The notes below the pieces were generated by a model. That model did no database searches and was not told the DNA's origin. It saw only the letters and a program-made list of their open reading frames with translations. A program made the position numbers and the translations under genes. From Sphingobacterium bambusae (lineage in GTDB: Bacteria; Bacteroidota; Bacteroidia; Sphingobacteriales; Sphingobacteriaceae): a stretch of DNA of 64,000 bases. The number at the start of each line of letters is the position of its first letter. Position 1 is the stretch's first letter. The DNA lies in assembly GCF_033955345.1 (NCBI RefSeq), contig NZ_CP138332.1, positions 2,480,001 to 2,544,000 on the forward strand. Direction: 5' to 3'. Shown here piece by piece: positions 16,016-24,494 of this stretch.

Positions 16016-16771
16016 ATGCAACGTTATTTTTTGGAAATCGCTTACGACGGCACCTCTTACCATGGCTGGCAAGTGCAGCATAATGCGGTGTCGGTGCAGC
16101 AGCGCGTCAATGAGGCGTTAGCCAAAATTTTGCGTTCCCCCGTGGAAACGGTCGGCGCAGGACGTACCGATACAGGTGTACATGCCAAACAATTGTATGT
16201 ACATGTTGATGTCGAAGCCGGGCAGATTCCAAATGCAGATCGCTTTTTGCACGCCTTGAACGCGCTACTGCCTTTTGACATTGCAGCGCGTAGGCTACTC
16301 CCTGTACAGCAAGATGCACACGCTCGTTTTGACGCGGTGGAACGCTCCTATGAGTACCACATACATTTCGACAAGGATCCATTCTCCATCAACAAGTCGT
16401 GGCAGTTGCGAGACTATCCAGATGTGCAACGCATGAACGAGGCTGCTGCATTCCTACTGGGTAAACAAGATTTCGGATGCTTTTCCAAGAGCAATACGCA
16501 AGTGTTCACCAATATTTGTACGGTAACGCGTGCAGAATGGGTCGACGTTCAAGGGCGATTGATCTTTCACGTTACGGCAGATCGCTTTCTGCGCAATATG
16601 GTGCGTGCCATTGTGGGCACTCTGCTGGATATTGGACTGAAGAATAAAAAAGCTTCTTCCATTCTTGACGTTATCCAAAGCCAAGACCGCGCAAAAGCGG
16701 GCACATCCGTACCTGCGCATGGTCTTTATTTAACAAAAGTTATTTATCCTTACATTAGTACTGAATCTTGA
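16016..16771 (+). CDS. truA: tRNA pseudouridine synthase A
   Basis: Makes pseudouridine at positions 38-40 of the tRNA anticodon arm. The 251 residues carry the TruA catalytic motif GAGRTDTGVHA with the catalytic Asp52, the N-terminal YDGTSYHGWQVQ motif and the later FLRNMVRAIVGTL motif, all standard. I prefer ATG 16016. A GTG at 16004 is in frame but sits 4 bases after the -7 element. The TGA overlaps the TTG start of the ABC transporter gene by 3 bases within TTGA, so the two are translationally coupled. Confidence 0.95.
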   Translation: MQRYFLEIAYDGTSYHGWQVQHNAVSVQQRVNEALAKILRSPVETVGAGRTDTGVHAKQLYVHVDVEAGQIPNADRFLHALNALLPFDIAARRLLPVQQDAHARFDAVERSYEYHIHFDKDPFSINKSWQLRDYPDVQRMNEAAAFLLGKQDFGCFSKSNTQVFTNICTVTRAEWVDVQGRLIFHVTADRFLRNMVRAIVGTLLDIGLKNKKASSILDVIQSQDRAKAGTSVPAHGLYLTKVIYPYISTES

Positions 16772-18531
16772 GCGAGCAAAAAATATCGGGTAAAACCTAC
16801 GACAGCAAATTGCTGAAACGCATGTCCCAGTACATGCGCCCCTACCAGGGTATATTTTGGGCATCGGTCATCTTGACCATCTTGTTGGCTGCCGTAGCGC
16901 CGGCACTGCCTATGCTTATCGAATATACATTGGACAACTATATTTTGAAATCCGATGCTTCGGGCTTGGGCATGATGCTGATCGCCATGCTGGTTTTATT
17001 GGTTGGCCAAACTGTTATACGTTACTACCATACCTTGGCCACGAACGTGCTGGGACAAAATGTGATTCGCGATATCCGTATTCAGGTGTTTAACCACATT
17101 ACCCAACTGCGACTAAAATATTTCGACAATACGCCTTTAGGCAAATTGATCACCCGTACGATCTCCGATTTGGAGACCATATCCAATATTTTTTCCCAAG
17201 GACTGATACAGATCATCGGCGATCTCCTGCAATTGGTGGTTATCCTAGGCGTCATGTTCTACACAGACTGGACACTGACGCTCATCGTGCTGGTTCCTAT
17301 GCCGCTAATGGTCTGGGCCACCTACATTTTTAAAGAGTCGATGAAATCGGCTTTTGTCGATGTACGCACTTGGGTATCCAATCTAAACACCTTCCTGCAG
17401 GAACACATCAGCGGTATGGCGATCATACAGTATTTTTCTCGCGAGCGGCAGGAAATGCGGAAATTCGACAACATCAATCAAAAACACCGAGACGCACATA
17501 TCCGTGCGAACTGGTATTTTTCGATCTTTTTCCCTGTTTTGGAAATTATACTTGCCATAGCAACGGGGCTTTTGGTATGGTATGGATCAAAACAGATCTT
17601 GTCCAACGACATCTCGCCTGGCGTCGTCGTGGCTTTCCTTATGTACATCAATATGATTTTCCGACCTATTCGCGAATTGATCGATAAATTCAACACCTTA
17701 CAAATGGGTATGGTATCGGCAGAGCGCATTTTCGATGTGTTGGACACACATGAATTTACCCCCAATGAAGGAACCTACAGTCCGAAACACATTGAGGGGC
17801 GTATTGCATTCCAAGATGTTTGGTTTGCCTACAACGATGAAAAATGGGTACTTAAGGATGTGAACTTTGTCGTTCAGCCGGGCGAAACACTGGCACTAGT
17901 GGGCGCTACCGGAGCAGGTAAATCATCCACTATTAATATCTTAAGCCGTTTTTATGAAATCCAGAAAGGTAGCATCCTGTTGGATGACAAGGATATACGC
18001 AGCTATGAGCTGAGTTACCTCAGAAACCACATTGCTACGGTATTGCAAGATGTTTTTTTATTTGCTGACAGCATCTTCAACAATATCACCTTGCACAATC
18101 CATCGATAAGTCGTGAAGAGGTTATTGATGCCGCAAAAAAAGTAGGTGCCTACGACTTTATCATGCGCCTCCCTGGAGGCTTCGACTATCAAGTACAGGA
18201 ACGTGGCGCCACGCTGTCCTCTGGGCAAGCGCAGCTTATTTCCTTTATCCGCGCACTTGTGCACGATCCCACGATCCTGATCCTCGATGAGGCTACTTCT
18301 TCTATCGATACCGAAACCGAGCTATTGATTCAAACGGCTATCGATAATATGATGCAAGGGCGTACCGCCATCGTGATTGCACACCGCTTGTCGACGATAC
18401 AAAAGGCCGATAAGATTATTGTCTTCGATAAGGGCGAAATAAAAGAAATGGGTACACATAGTGAGCTCTTGGCGATAGACGGATACTACAAAAAATTATA
18501 CGATCTTCAGTTTAACTCCCTTAGCATATAA
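16768..18531 (+). CDS. ABC exporter, fused permease and ATPase (MdlB/MsbA type)
   Basis: A 587-residue half-transporter that should work as a homo- or heterodimer in the inner membrane to export a lipid, peptide or drug. The transmembrane domain with six helices spans about residues 20-320. The nucleotide-binding domain (about 340-587) has Walker A GATGAGKSS, Q-loop VLQDVFLFA, signature LSSGQAQL, Walker B ILILDEATSS and switch His in IAHRLS. The start is a TTG at 16768 overlapping the truA stop; the next in-frame ATG is at 16822, in front of the first helix, and is the alternative. The substrate cannot be inferred. Confidence 0.9.
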   Translation: MSEQKISGKTYDSKLLKRMSQYMRPYQGIFWASVILTILLAAVAPALPMLIEYTLDNYILKSDASGLGMMLIAMLVLLVGQTVIRYYHTLATNVLGQNVIRDIRIQVFNHITQLRLKYFDNTPLGKLITRTISDLETISNIFSQGLIQIIGDLLQLVVILGVMFYTDWTLTLIVLVPMPLMVWATYIFKESMKSAFVDVRTWVSNLNTFLQEHISGMAIIQYFSRERQEMRKFDNINQKHRDAHIRANWYFSIFFPVLEIILAIATGLLVWYGSKQILSNDISPGVVVAFLMYINMIFRPIRELIDKFNTLQMGMVSAERIFDVLDTHEFTPNEGTYSPKHIEGRIAFQDVWFAYNDEKWVLKDVNFVVQPGETLALVGATGAGKSSTINILSRFYEIQKGSILLDDKDIRSYELSYLRNHIATVLQDVFLFADSIFNNITLHNPSISREEVIDAAKKVGAYDFIMRLPGGFDYQVQERGATLSSGQAQLISFIRALVHDPTILILDEATSSIDTETELLIQTAIDNMMQGRTAIVIAHRLSTIQKADKIIVFDKGEIKEMGTHSELLAIDGYYKKLYDLQFNSLSI

Positions 18532-18583
18532 AAAAGGCATGACACAGATCTGTATTGTTACCAATAAGCAATCTGTGTCATGC
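18530..18583 (-). terminator. hairpin between ABC gene and 18654-18977 gene
   Basis: GCATGACACAGAT (18537-18549) pairs perfectly with 18571-18583 over 13 bp with a 21-base loop. On the minus strand it is followed by CTTTTTTAT, so it best fits termination of the minus-strand gene, but it can also end the ABC transcript. Confidence 0.75.
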
Positions 18584-18653
18584 GCTTCAATTTGTGCCTA
18601 GCTAACCTATCGATTATCGGGGAACTATTACAGGTCACTAGGACTTGATATCT

Positions 18654-18977
18654 TTAATTCGGATGAATCATCTCGTGAATCTGTCGCATGTAGAATCCTT
18701 CGTTCATGGATTTTGTAAAATCGATCCATTCATCGTGCGTGAACGTAAAGACGATCTCCCGTACAGGAGTATTTAAAACCACTCTTGCCACGCCATCCGG
18801 AAAACGGAAATATTCTTCGACACCCATTTTTTCTTTAATGACCTCCCAAAAACTCCGGTATTGCTCGGCATCAAACGTCAACAGGAAAGTTTGGTGCCAG
18901 ATGTAGCAATTTCTACAGTGTTGGCAGTAGCTCACCGTCGTTGTTCCGTTCGAACTTAAAATGATGGATTGACACAT
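18654..18977 (-). CDS. small Cys-rich protein, possibly DUF6686
   Basis: A 107-residue protein with a metal-site-like cluster YCQHCRNCYIWH in the N-terminal third (plus Cys2), followed by a mixed alpha/beta region including VARVVLNTPVREIVFTFT. I recall a similar small family in Sphingobacteriales (perhaps DUF6686), but the assignment is from memory. The spacing C-x2-C-x2-C with nearby His suggests zinc or another metal. It has its own well-formed promoter and a downstream hairpin, so it is monocistronic. Function unknown. Confidence 0.75.
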   Translation of the reverse strand: MCQSIILSSNGTTTVSYCQHCRNCYIWHQTFLLTFDAEQYRSFWEVIKEKMGVEEYFRFPDGVARVVLNTPVREIVFTFTHDEWIDFTKSMNEGFYMRQIHEMIHPN

Positions 18978-18995
18978 TGTTATTTTTATTTAGAA

Positions 18996-19026
18996 CAAAT
19001 ATAAATAACAATGCTTAAAATGCAAA
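18996..19026 (-). promoter_or_regulatory. promoter of the small Cys-rich protein gene
   Basis: Minus strand: TTTG at 19026-19023, 19 bases, TATATTTG at 19003-18996, then 18 bases to the ATG. Both elements and the spacing fit the Bacteroidota consensus. Confidence 0.7.
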
Positions 19027-19035
19027 CTTTAGCAT

Positions 19036-19065
19036 CAAAAAAGGCTACACTTTTTGGTGTAGCCT
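19036..19065 (-). terminator. terminator of the M3 peptidase gene
   Basis: AGGCTACAC (19042-19050) pairs with GTGTAGCCT (19057-19065), 6-base loop, followed on the minus strand by T6. Confidence 0.85.
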
Positions 19066-19082
19066 CTGTTATTTAACATTTT

Positions 19083-21200
19083 TTAATTCAATCCACGTTT
19101 CTTCATCAAGTAATCGGGATTTGGATCCTTACCGCGGAAGGTGCGATACATCTCTGCCGGATTACCCGTCCCCCCTCTTTCCAATATATTACGACGGAAT
19201 GCATTTGCTGTACCCTGGTCATACAATGACTTTTCTTTGAAGGCTGCAAAAGCATCCGAATCCAACACTTCCGACCAGATATACGCGTAGTAACCGGCGG
19301 AGTATCCACCCGAAAAGATATGCTGAAAATAGGTGCTACGGTAGCGTGGAATAATGGCATCAATCAAACCGATCTTTTTCATAGCCGCCGTTTCAAAGGC
19401 ATTAGCATCGGCTGGAATAGGTGTCGTTGCAGCATGGTAATCCAAATCCAGTAAAGATGCTGCTACATATTCCACCGTAGCGAAACCTTGATCGAAAGTT
19501 CCTGCTTTCTCCATCTTCGCAATTAAGGAATCTGGGATAGCTTCTTTTGTTTTGTAATGGCGTGCGTAAGACTTCAACACCTCCGGATCAGCCGCCCAAT
19601 TTTCCATAATCTGAGACGGTAACTCGACGAAGTCGCGAGGAACAGATGTTCCTGCCAAGCTCTTGTATTTTACGTTGGAAAGTAATCCATGCAAGGCATG
19701 TCCAAACTCATGAAACAACGTTGTAGCTTCATCAAACGTCAACAATGCAGGTTCGTCACCGACCGGCTTGGTGAAGTTGCAGACGATAGAAATCACCGGT
19801 GCGACACGTTTTCCATCTTTAGTTCCTTGCGAGCGGAAAGATGTCATCCAAGCACCGCCACGTTTAGATTCCCGAGGGAAGAAATCTGCATACAGCAGTC
19901 CTAAGTGCGAACCATCTTTATCTTTAACCTCATAAACTTCAACCTCAGGGTGATAGGTCGGCACGTTGTTCAAAGCAATGAATGTCAAGCCATAGAGCTT
20001 ATTAGCCGTGGAAAAAGCGCCTTCGCGCACCGCTCCAAGACTAAAGTAAGGCTTGATCTGCGCTTCGTCCAGCGCGAATCTAGATTTGCGGATCTTCTCT
20101 TGGTAATAACGCCAATCGTAGGGTGCAACAGTAAATGTATCCTTGGCAGCAATAATTTCCTTTTGAATATCCGCGGCTTCGGTTTTGGCTTTTGCCAATG
20201 CCGGTGTCCAGATCTTGTTCAACAATGCGTAAACATTGGCTGGATTCTCGGCCATGGATTCCTCAAGCACATAGGCCGCATGTGACGAATATCCGAGCAA
20301 CTTCGCTTTTTCCAAACGCAAGTTAGCGATGGAAACTAGCGCTTTCTTATTATCGTTGTTATTGCCATTGTTGCCTCGCTTTTGGTAAGCCTCCCAGATC
20401 TTCTTACGCAAATCACGGTTATCGGCATATTGCAAAAAAGGCATGACGGAAGGATTTTGCAAGGTGAACAACCACTTCCCTTCTTTTCCTTTCGCTTTAG
20501 CGGCATCGGCAGCAGCCGTTTTTAAATCTGCAGGTAAGCCTGCAAGATCAGCCTCTTTCTCAACCACGAGCTCGAAAGCATTCGTTTCAGCCAATAAATT
20601 TTGGCTATATTCAGTTGTCAAGACAGAAAGCTGTGCATTTATTTTTTTGAGCTTCTCCTTATCCTTAGCAGAAAGATTAGCCCCGGAGCGGATAAAGCCT
20701 TTATAAGTTTCGTCCAATAGCTTGGCGCCCTCAGCATCCAGATTCCATGTATCTTTTTTCTCAAAAACCGTTTTTACTTTCGCAAAAAGCTTCTCATTGA
20801 GCGATATCTCGTCGGCATGGGCCGCAAATACCGGCGCTAAGTCCTTATCAATAGCCTGTATGGAATCATTGGTATGCGCACTGTTGAGATTGCGAAAAAC
20901 CGTAGACACATTATTCAATAAGCTACCTGCATTTTCCAATGCAACGATAGTATTTTCAAAGGTAGGTTCTTCCGTATTGTTCACGATAGAATCGATCTCC
21001 AAGTTGTGCTGCTCCAATGCTACTTTGAAAGCAGGACGGAAATGTTCGTTTTTGATTTTGTCAAAAGGAGGAACTTGAAATGGTGTATCGTAAGCTAATA
21101 ATAATGGATTATCTGTTTGCTGGGTGTTATCTTGATCTTGGCAGCTCACTACAATCGTTGCCAACACCAAACAATAAGGTAAGAATCGCTTTCTACTCAT
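19083..21200 (-). CDS. dcp: M3 family peptidyl-dipeptidase (Dcp-like), lipoprotein
   Basis: A 705-residue zinc metallopeptidase of family M3 that cleaves short peptides, probably releasing C-terminal dipeptides. The zinc motif HEFGHALH begins at residue 497, with the downstream glutamate region FVELPSQIMENW typical of the family. The N-terminus is a lipoprotein signal (lipobox IVVSC), so it is likely anchored in the periplasm or outer membrane rather than cytosolic as in E. coli. The length fits. It has its own promoter and terminator. Oligopeptidase A is the main alternative name; the substrate range is not known. Confidence 0.92.
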   Translation of the reverse strand: MSRKRFLPYCLVLATIVVSCQDQDNTQQTDNPLLLAYDTPFQVPPFDKIKNEHFRPAFKVALEQHNLEIDSIVNNTEEPTFENTIVALENAGSLLNNVSTVFRNLNSAHTNDSIQAIDKDLAPVFAAHADEISLNEKLFAKVKTVFEKKDTWNLDAEGAKLLDETYKGFIRSGANLSAKDKEKLKKINAQLSVLTTEYSQNLLAETNAFELVVEKEADLAGLPADLKTAAADAAKAKGKEGKWLFTLQNPSVMPFLQYADNRDLRKKIWEAYQKRGNNGNNNDNKKALVSIANLRLEKAKLLGYSSHAAYVLEESMAENPANVYALLNKIWTPALAKAKTEAADIQKEIIAAKDTFTVAPYDWRYYQEKIRKSRFALDEAQIKPYFSLGAVREGAFSTANKLYGLTFIALNNVPTYHPEVEVYEVKDKDGSHLGLLYADFFPRESKRGGAWMTSFRSQGTKDGKRVAPVISIVCNFTKPVGDEPALLTFDEATTLFHEFGHALHGLLSNVKYKSLAGTSVPRDFVELPSQIMENWAADPEVLKSYARHYKTKEAIPDSLIAKMEKAGTFDQGFATVEYVAASLLDLDYHAATTPIPADANAFETAAMKKIGLIDAIIPRYRSTYFQHIFSGGYSAGYYAYIWSEVLDSDAFAAFKEKSLYDQGTANAFRRNILERGGTGNPAEMYRTFRGKDPNPDYLMKKRGLN

Positions 21201-21222
21201 TACTTTTATTTAAAATTTCTTG

Positions 21223-21254
21223 CAAAGATAAGGATTAATAGCCTGTAATAACAA
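21223..21254 (-). promoter_or_regulatory. promoter of the M3 peptidase gene
   Basis: Minus strand: TTG at 21254-21252, 21 bases, TATCTTTG at 21230-21223, then 22 bases to the ATG. Confidence 0.72.
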
Positions 21255-21384
21255 AACTTGCCGAGAATCTATAGAACCGTTACAGGGAAAGCATCTGAAA
21301 TAGGAGCTTGGCGCTATTTTTGAATATCCTATATAGAGACCACAGGCAAAAGGCATGTGGTTGGAAACATTAAATTAACGAGAT

Positions 21385-22149
21385 ATGATCGGAATAGTAG
21401 GAGGTGTCGGCGCACTTGCTGGACTCGACATCGCAACGAAAATAATAGAAGAAACAAAAGTAAGCAACGAGCGAGAACATCTGCCTTTGCTACTGCATGC
21501 GCATGCACAACGCATCAGCGATCCGGCAGCATATTTAATAGGCAGGGAAAACGAAAACCCAGCTAAGGCCATTGCACAAACCATATGTGAATTGGAAACT
21601 GCTGGAGCCACTATCGTGGCTGTACCATCCCATGCCGCGCATGCATCACGTATTTTTGATTTGATACGTGAAGAGCTTGAACATCATGGTAGTCAAGTAA
21701 AACTTCTACATATGATTGAGGAAACGGCTCTATATATACAGCGTAAGCATGGGCATCAGGCAGTGGCGGTGTTAAGCAGCCTAGGCACGAAAAACAATGG
21801 TCTTTACCAGCATGCGTTAACACAGCATGGGTTGCAAGCGCTGGAACCCGACCAAGCTTTGCAGGATAAGATTCAAGAAGCGATCTACGATCCGACTTAT
21901 GGTATTCAGGCGGTGTCAGCACCGGTCAGCAACCGGGCGCGTAGCGAAATCATTAAAGTAATTGCTGAGCTCAAAAAGAAAGGCGCTCAATCGATCGTGT
22001 TTGGCGATGCGGATTTTGCACTTGCTATCCCTGAAAAAGAGAGTGATGGTTTACCCATCGTCGATCCAAACAGGGTGCTGGCACGTGCGTTGATTGCTGC
22101 CTATGACGAATCGAAGCTACGCTCGGAGGAAGTGCTGGCCAACGCCTAG
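21385..22149 (+). CDS. Asp/Glu racemase-superfamily protein lacking both catalytic Cys
   Basis: A 254-residue two-domain protein of the aspartate/glutamate/hydantoin racemase superfamily. It starts with IGIVGGVGALAG, the family's glycine loop. Canonical racemases have Cys in a CNTxH motif and in a GCTE motif. Here the first is VPSHAAHA (Ser82 instead of Cys) and the second is FGDADF (Asp208 instead of Cys), while the surrounding strands and the final VDPNRVLARAL are conserved. So ordinary two-base racemisation is unlikely; it may be a different lyase, isomerase or binding protein. The protein is also shorter on recognisable substrate residues. It stands alone, convergent with the Rieske gene 18 bases downstream. 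Confidence 0.8.
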   Translation: MIGIVGGVGALAGLDIATKIIEETKVSNEREHLPLLLHAHAQRISDPAAYLIGRENENPAKAIAQTICELETAGATIVAVPSHAAHASRIFDLIREELEHHGSQVKLLHMIEETALYIQRKHGHQAVAVLSSLGTKNNGLYQHALTQHGLQALEPDQALQDKIQEAIYDPTYGIQAVSAPVSNRARSEIIKVIAELKKKGAQSIVFGDADFALAIPEKESDGLPIVDPNRVLARALIAAYDESKLRSEEVLANA

Positions 22150-22166
22150 GCTCAACAATGCGGCGT

Positions 22167-22508
22167 TTATCCAGAAAAAAGTGTCTTCCACCAAGGTTTC
22201 CGGATAGCCACATATAGTTGCCCATCTTCTTCCTTGAGCGGATAAGTGGGAATAAAATTTCCTTGTCCTACATCGCCCTTTCCTGTTTGCAAGTCGAACT
22301 TATGGCGATGAAAAGGACAAACGATGTTATTCCCCTCACACCATCCTTGTGAAAGATCTGCCCCTGCATGCGGACAACGGTTGCCGACAGCCTGCCACTT
22401 GCCCTGAGAACGGACAAGGCAAATCGTTTTGCCGGCAACTTTAATCTTTTTTATTTCCGCATCGGCAGTTGGTAGTATGGGAATCACATGCCATTCAAGC
22501 TTTTCCAT
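22167..22508 (-). CDS. Rieske [2Fe-2S] ferredoxin-like protein
   Basis: A 113-residue soluble Rieske protein. The two ligand pairs are C-P-H in NRCPHAGADLS and C-P-F-H in VCPFHRHKFD, giving the usual CxH...CxxH pattern. This small free-standing form resembles the NirD or biphenyl-dioxygenase ferredoxin type that carries electrons to a partner enzyme. No oxygenase or nitrite reductase lies next to it, so the partner is unknown. No signal peptide is seen. Convergent with the racemase-like gene. Confidence 0.92.
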   Translation of the reverse strand: MEKLEWHVIPILPTADAEIKKIKVAGKTICLVRSQGKWQAVGNRCPHAGADLSQGWCEGNNIVCPFHRHKFDLQTGKGDVGQGNFIPTYPLKEEDGQLYVAIRKPWWKTLFSG

Positions 22509-22549
22509 ACCTAAATATAAGGAGATTTTGCATATCGAGCCATCCTATA

Positions 22550-22584
22550 AAAAAGAAACGGGCTTTCGAAAAATCGAAAGCCCG
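22550..22584 (-). terminator. terminator of typA
   Basis: Perfect 11-bp stem (CGGGCTTTCGA at 22559-22569 with 22574-22584) and a 4-base loop, followed on the minus strand by TTTCTTTTTT. Confidence 0.88.
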
Positions 22585-22611
22585 CTTTACTTATCTTGAT
22601 GCCTTTATTCC

Positions 22612-24417
22612 TTATTGGAATTTCTTTGCATTGATTTTTCTATCACCTTCAGATAGGTAGATCTTACGCAAACGCATAGATTGTGGCGTTACTTCGATAT
22701 ACTCATCTGCTTGGATGTACTCCATACATTCTTCCAACGAAAACTTGATTGCTGGTGCAATACGGGTGTTATCATCAGAACCTGAAGCACGCATATTGGT
22801 CAACTGCTTACCTTTAGTGATGTTGATTGTTAAGTCGTTATCGCGGATGTGTTCACCCAAGATTTGTCCTTCGTAAATATCCACACCTGGATCAACGAAG
22901 AAACGACCACGGTCTTGCAATTTATCAATCGAATAAGCAGTGGTAGAACCTGTATCCAAAGAGATCAATACACCCGCCAAACGACCAGGGATTGTACCTT
23001 TCCAAGGCTCGTAACCTTTCAAGCGGTGTGCCATAACAGCCTCACCTGCAGTAGCTGTCAACACGTTGTTACGCAAGCCAATGATACCACGTGAAGGGAT
23101 GGAAAACTCTAAGTGTTGCATTTCACCTTTTGATTCCATGATCAACAACTCACCTTTACGCTGAGTCACCAATTCGATCACTTTACCCGATACATCACCC
23201 GGTACATCCACTACCAATTCCTCGATAGGCTCACATTTGACACCATCGATTTCTTTAACGATTACCTGTGGCTGACCTACTTGTAGCTCGTAACCTTCGC
23301 GACGCATTGTCTCGATCAATACGGACAAGTGAAGAATACCACGGCCGTATACTAACCAAGCGTCTGGCGAATCCGTAGGAACGACGCGTAGCGCTAAGTT
23401 TTTCTCTAGTTCTTTTTGCAAACGATCGTAGATATGGCGAGAAGTTACAAATTTACCTTCTTTACCAAAGAACGGTGAATTGTTGATCGTGAACAACATA
23501 TTCATCGTAGGCTCATCGATGTGCATTACTTCCAGTTGCTCTGGGTTTTCAAAATCGGCGATAGTATCACCAATTTCGAAGCCGTCAATACCAACAACTG
23601 CACAAATATCACCCGCATGAACCTCTGATACCTTGATACGACCTAAACCTTCGAAAACCTGTAGTTCTTTTACGCGTGATTTTACGATCTTACCGTCACG
23701 CTTAACCAAAGAAACCGGTTGGTTTTCTTTGATTACACCACGTGCCACACGACCGATAGCGATACGACCAACGAAAGTAGAATAATCTAGTGACGTTACT
23801 TGCATTTGTAACGTACCTTCAGATATCTTAGGAGCAGGGATATGCTCAAGAATTGCATCCAATAAGTCCGTGAAATCAGTCGTTGGTTTTTTCCAATCTG
23901 TCGACATCCATCCTTGTTTTGATGAACCGTATAATACTGGGAAATCTAACTGCTCTTCGGTAGCGCCAAGGTTGAAGAAAAGATCGAATACATTTTCGTA
24001 CACTTCTTCTGGACGGCAGTTTTCCTTATCTACTTTGTTTACAACAACGATTGGCTTGATGCCCAATCCCAATGCTTTACCCGTTACGAAACGAGTCTGC
24101 GGCATTGGACCTTCAAAAGCATCCACCAATAGCACCACACCATCAGCCATTTTCAATACACGCTCTACCTCTCCACCAAAATCGGCGTGACCAGGGGTAT
24201 CAATAATATTGATCTTGACATCCTTGTATTTTACCGATACGTTTTTGGAAACGATGGTGATACCACGCTCACGCTCCAAGTCGTTATTATCTAAAATAAG
24301 CTCACCCGCATTCTCGTTTTCACGGAACTGATTGGTGAAATATAAAATTTTATCAACGAGGGTAGTTTTACCGTGGTCAACGTGTGCGATAATCGCAATA
24401 TTTCTGATGTTTTGCAT
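22612..24417 (-). CDS. typA: ribosome-associated GTPase TypA/BipA
   Basis: Translational GTPase that binds the 70S ribosome and helps assembly and stress or cold adaptation. The 601-residue protein has G1 AHVDHGKTT, G2 region ERERGITI, G3 DTPGHADFG, G4 NKVDK, then elongation-factor-like domains and the TypA-specific C-terminus (FSLEECMEYIQADEYIEVTPQSMRLRK region). I start at ATG 24417 (MQNIRNIAII), the usual TypA start; in-frame extension to 24453 reaches into the upstream hairpin. Its -7 element lies in the loop side of the kbl terminator. Confidence 0.96.
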   Translation of the reverse strand: MQNIRNIAIIAHVDHGKTTLVDKILYFTNQFRENENAGELILDNNDLERERGITIVSKNVSVKYKDVKINIIDTPGHADFGGEVERVLKMADGVVLLVDAFEGPMPQTRFVTGKALGLGIKPIVVVNKVDKENCRPEEVYENVFDLFFNLGATEEQLDFPVLYGSSKQGWMSTDWKKPTTDFTDLLDAILEHIPAPKISEGTLQMQVTSLDYSTFVGRIAIGRVARGVIKENQPVSLVKRDGKIVKSRVKELQVFEGLGRIKVSEVHAGDICAVVGIDGFEIGDTIADFENPEQLEVMHIDEPTMNMLFTINNSPFFGKEGKFVTSRHIYDRLQKELEKNLALRVVPTDSPDAWLVYGRGILHLSVLIETMRREGYELQVGQPQVIVKEIDGVKCEPIEELVVDVPGDVSGKVIELVTQRKGELLIMESKGEMQHLEFSIPSRGIIGLRNNVLTATAGEAVMAHRLKGYEPWKGTIPGRLAGVLISLDTGSTTAYSIDKLQDRGRFFVDPGVDIYEGQILGEHIRDNDLTINITKGKQLTNMRASGSDDNTRIAPAIKFSLEECMEYIQADEYIEVTPQSMRLRKIYLSEGDRKINAKKFQ

Positions 24418-24435
24418 TGAGCGATACTGTATTAT

Positions 24436-24473
24436 AAAAAATTCGAGGTGCAAAGATAATTATTTTGCACCTC
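24436..24473 (-). terminator. kbl terminator
   Basis: GAGGTGCAAA (24445-24454) pairs with TTTGCACCTC (24464-24473), 9-base loop, followed on the minus strand by GAATTTTTTAT. It lies 21 bases after the kbl stop and contains the typA -7 element. Confidence 0.82.
24451..24458 (-). promoter_or_regulatory. -7 element (TATCTTTG) for typA
   Basis: Minus strand 24458-24451 reads TATCTTTG, 33 bases before the typA ATG and inside the terminator hairpin of kbl. The nearest TTG (24475-24473) is 14 bases away, shorter than usual. Confidence 0.55.
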
Positions 24474-24494
24474 AATTTTTTATTTTTTATATTA

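Noticed and set aside
22141-22169. Terminator between racemase-like and Rieske genes
   Set aside because: Only a 6-bp stem (AACGCC/GGCGTT) with a large loop was found, too weak to list.
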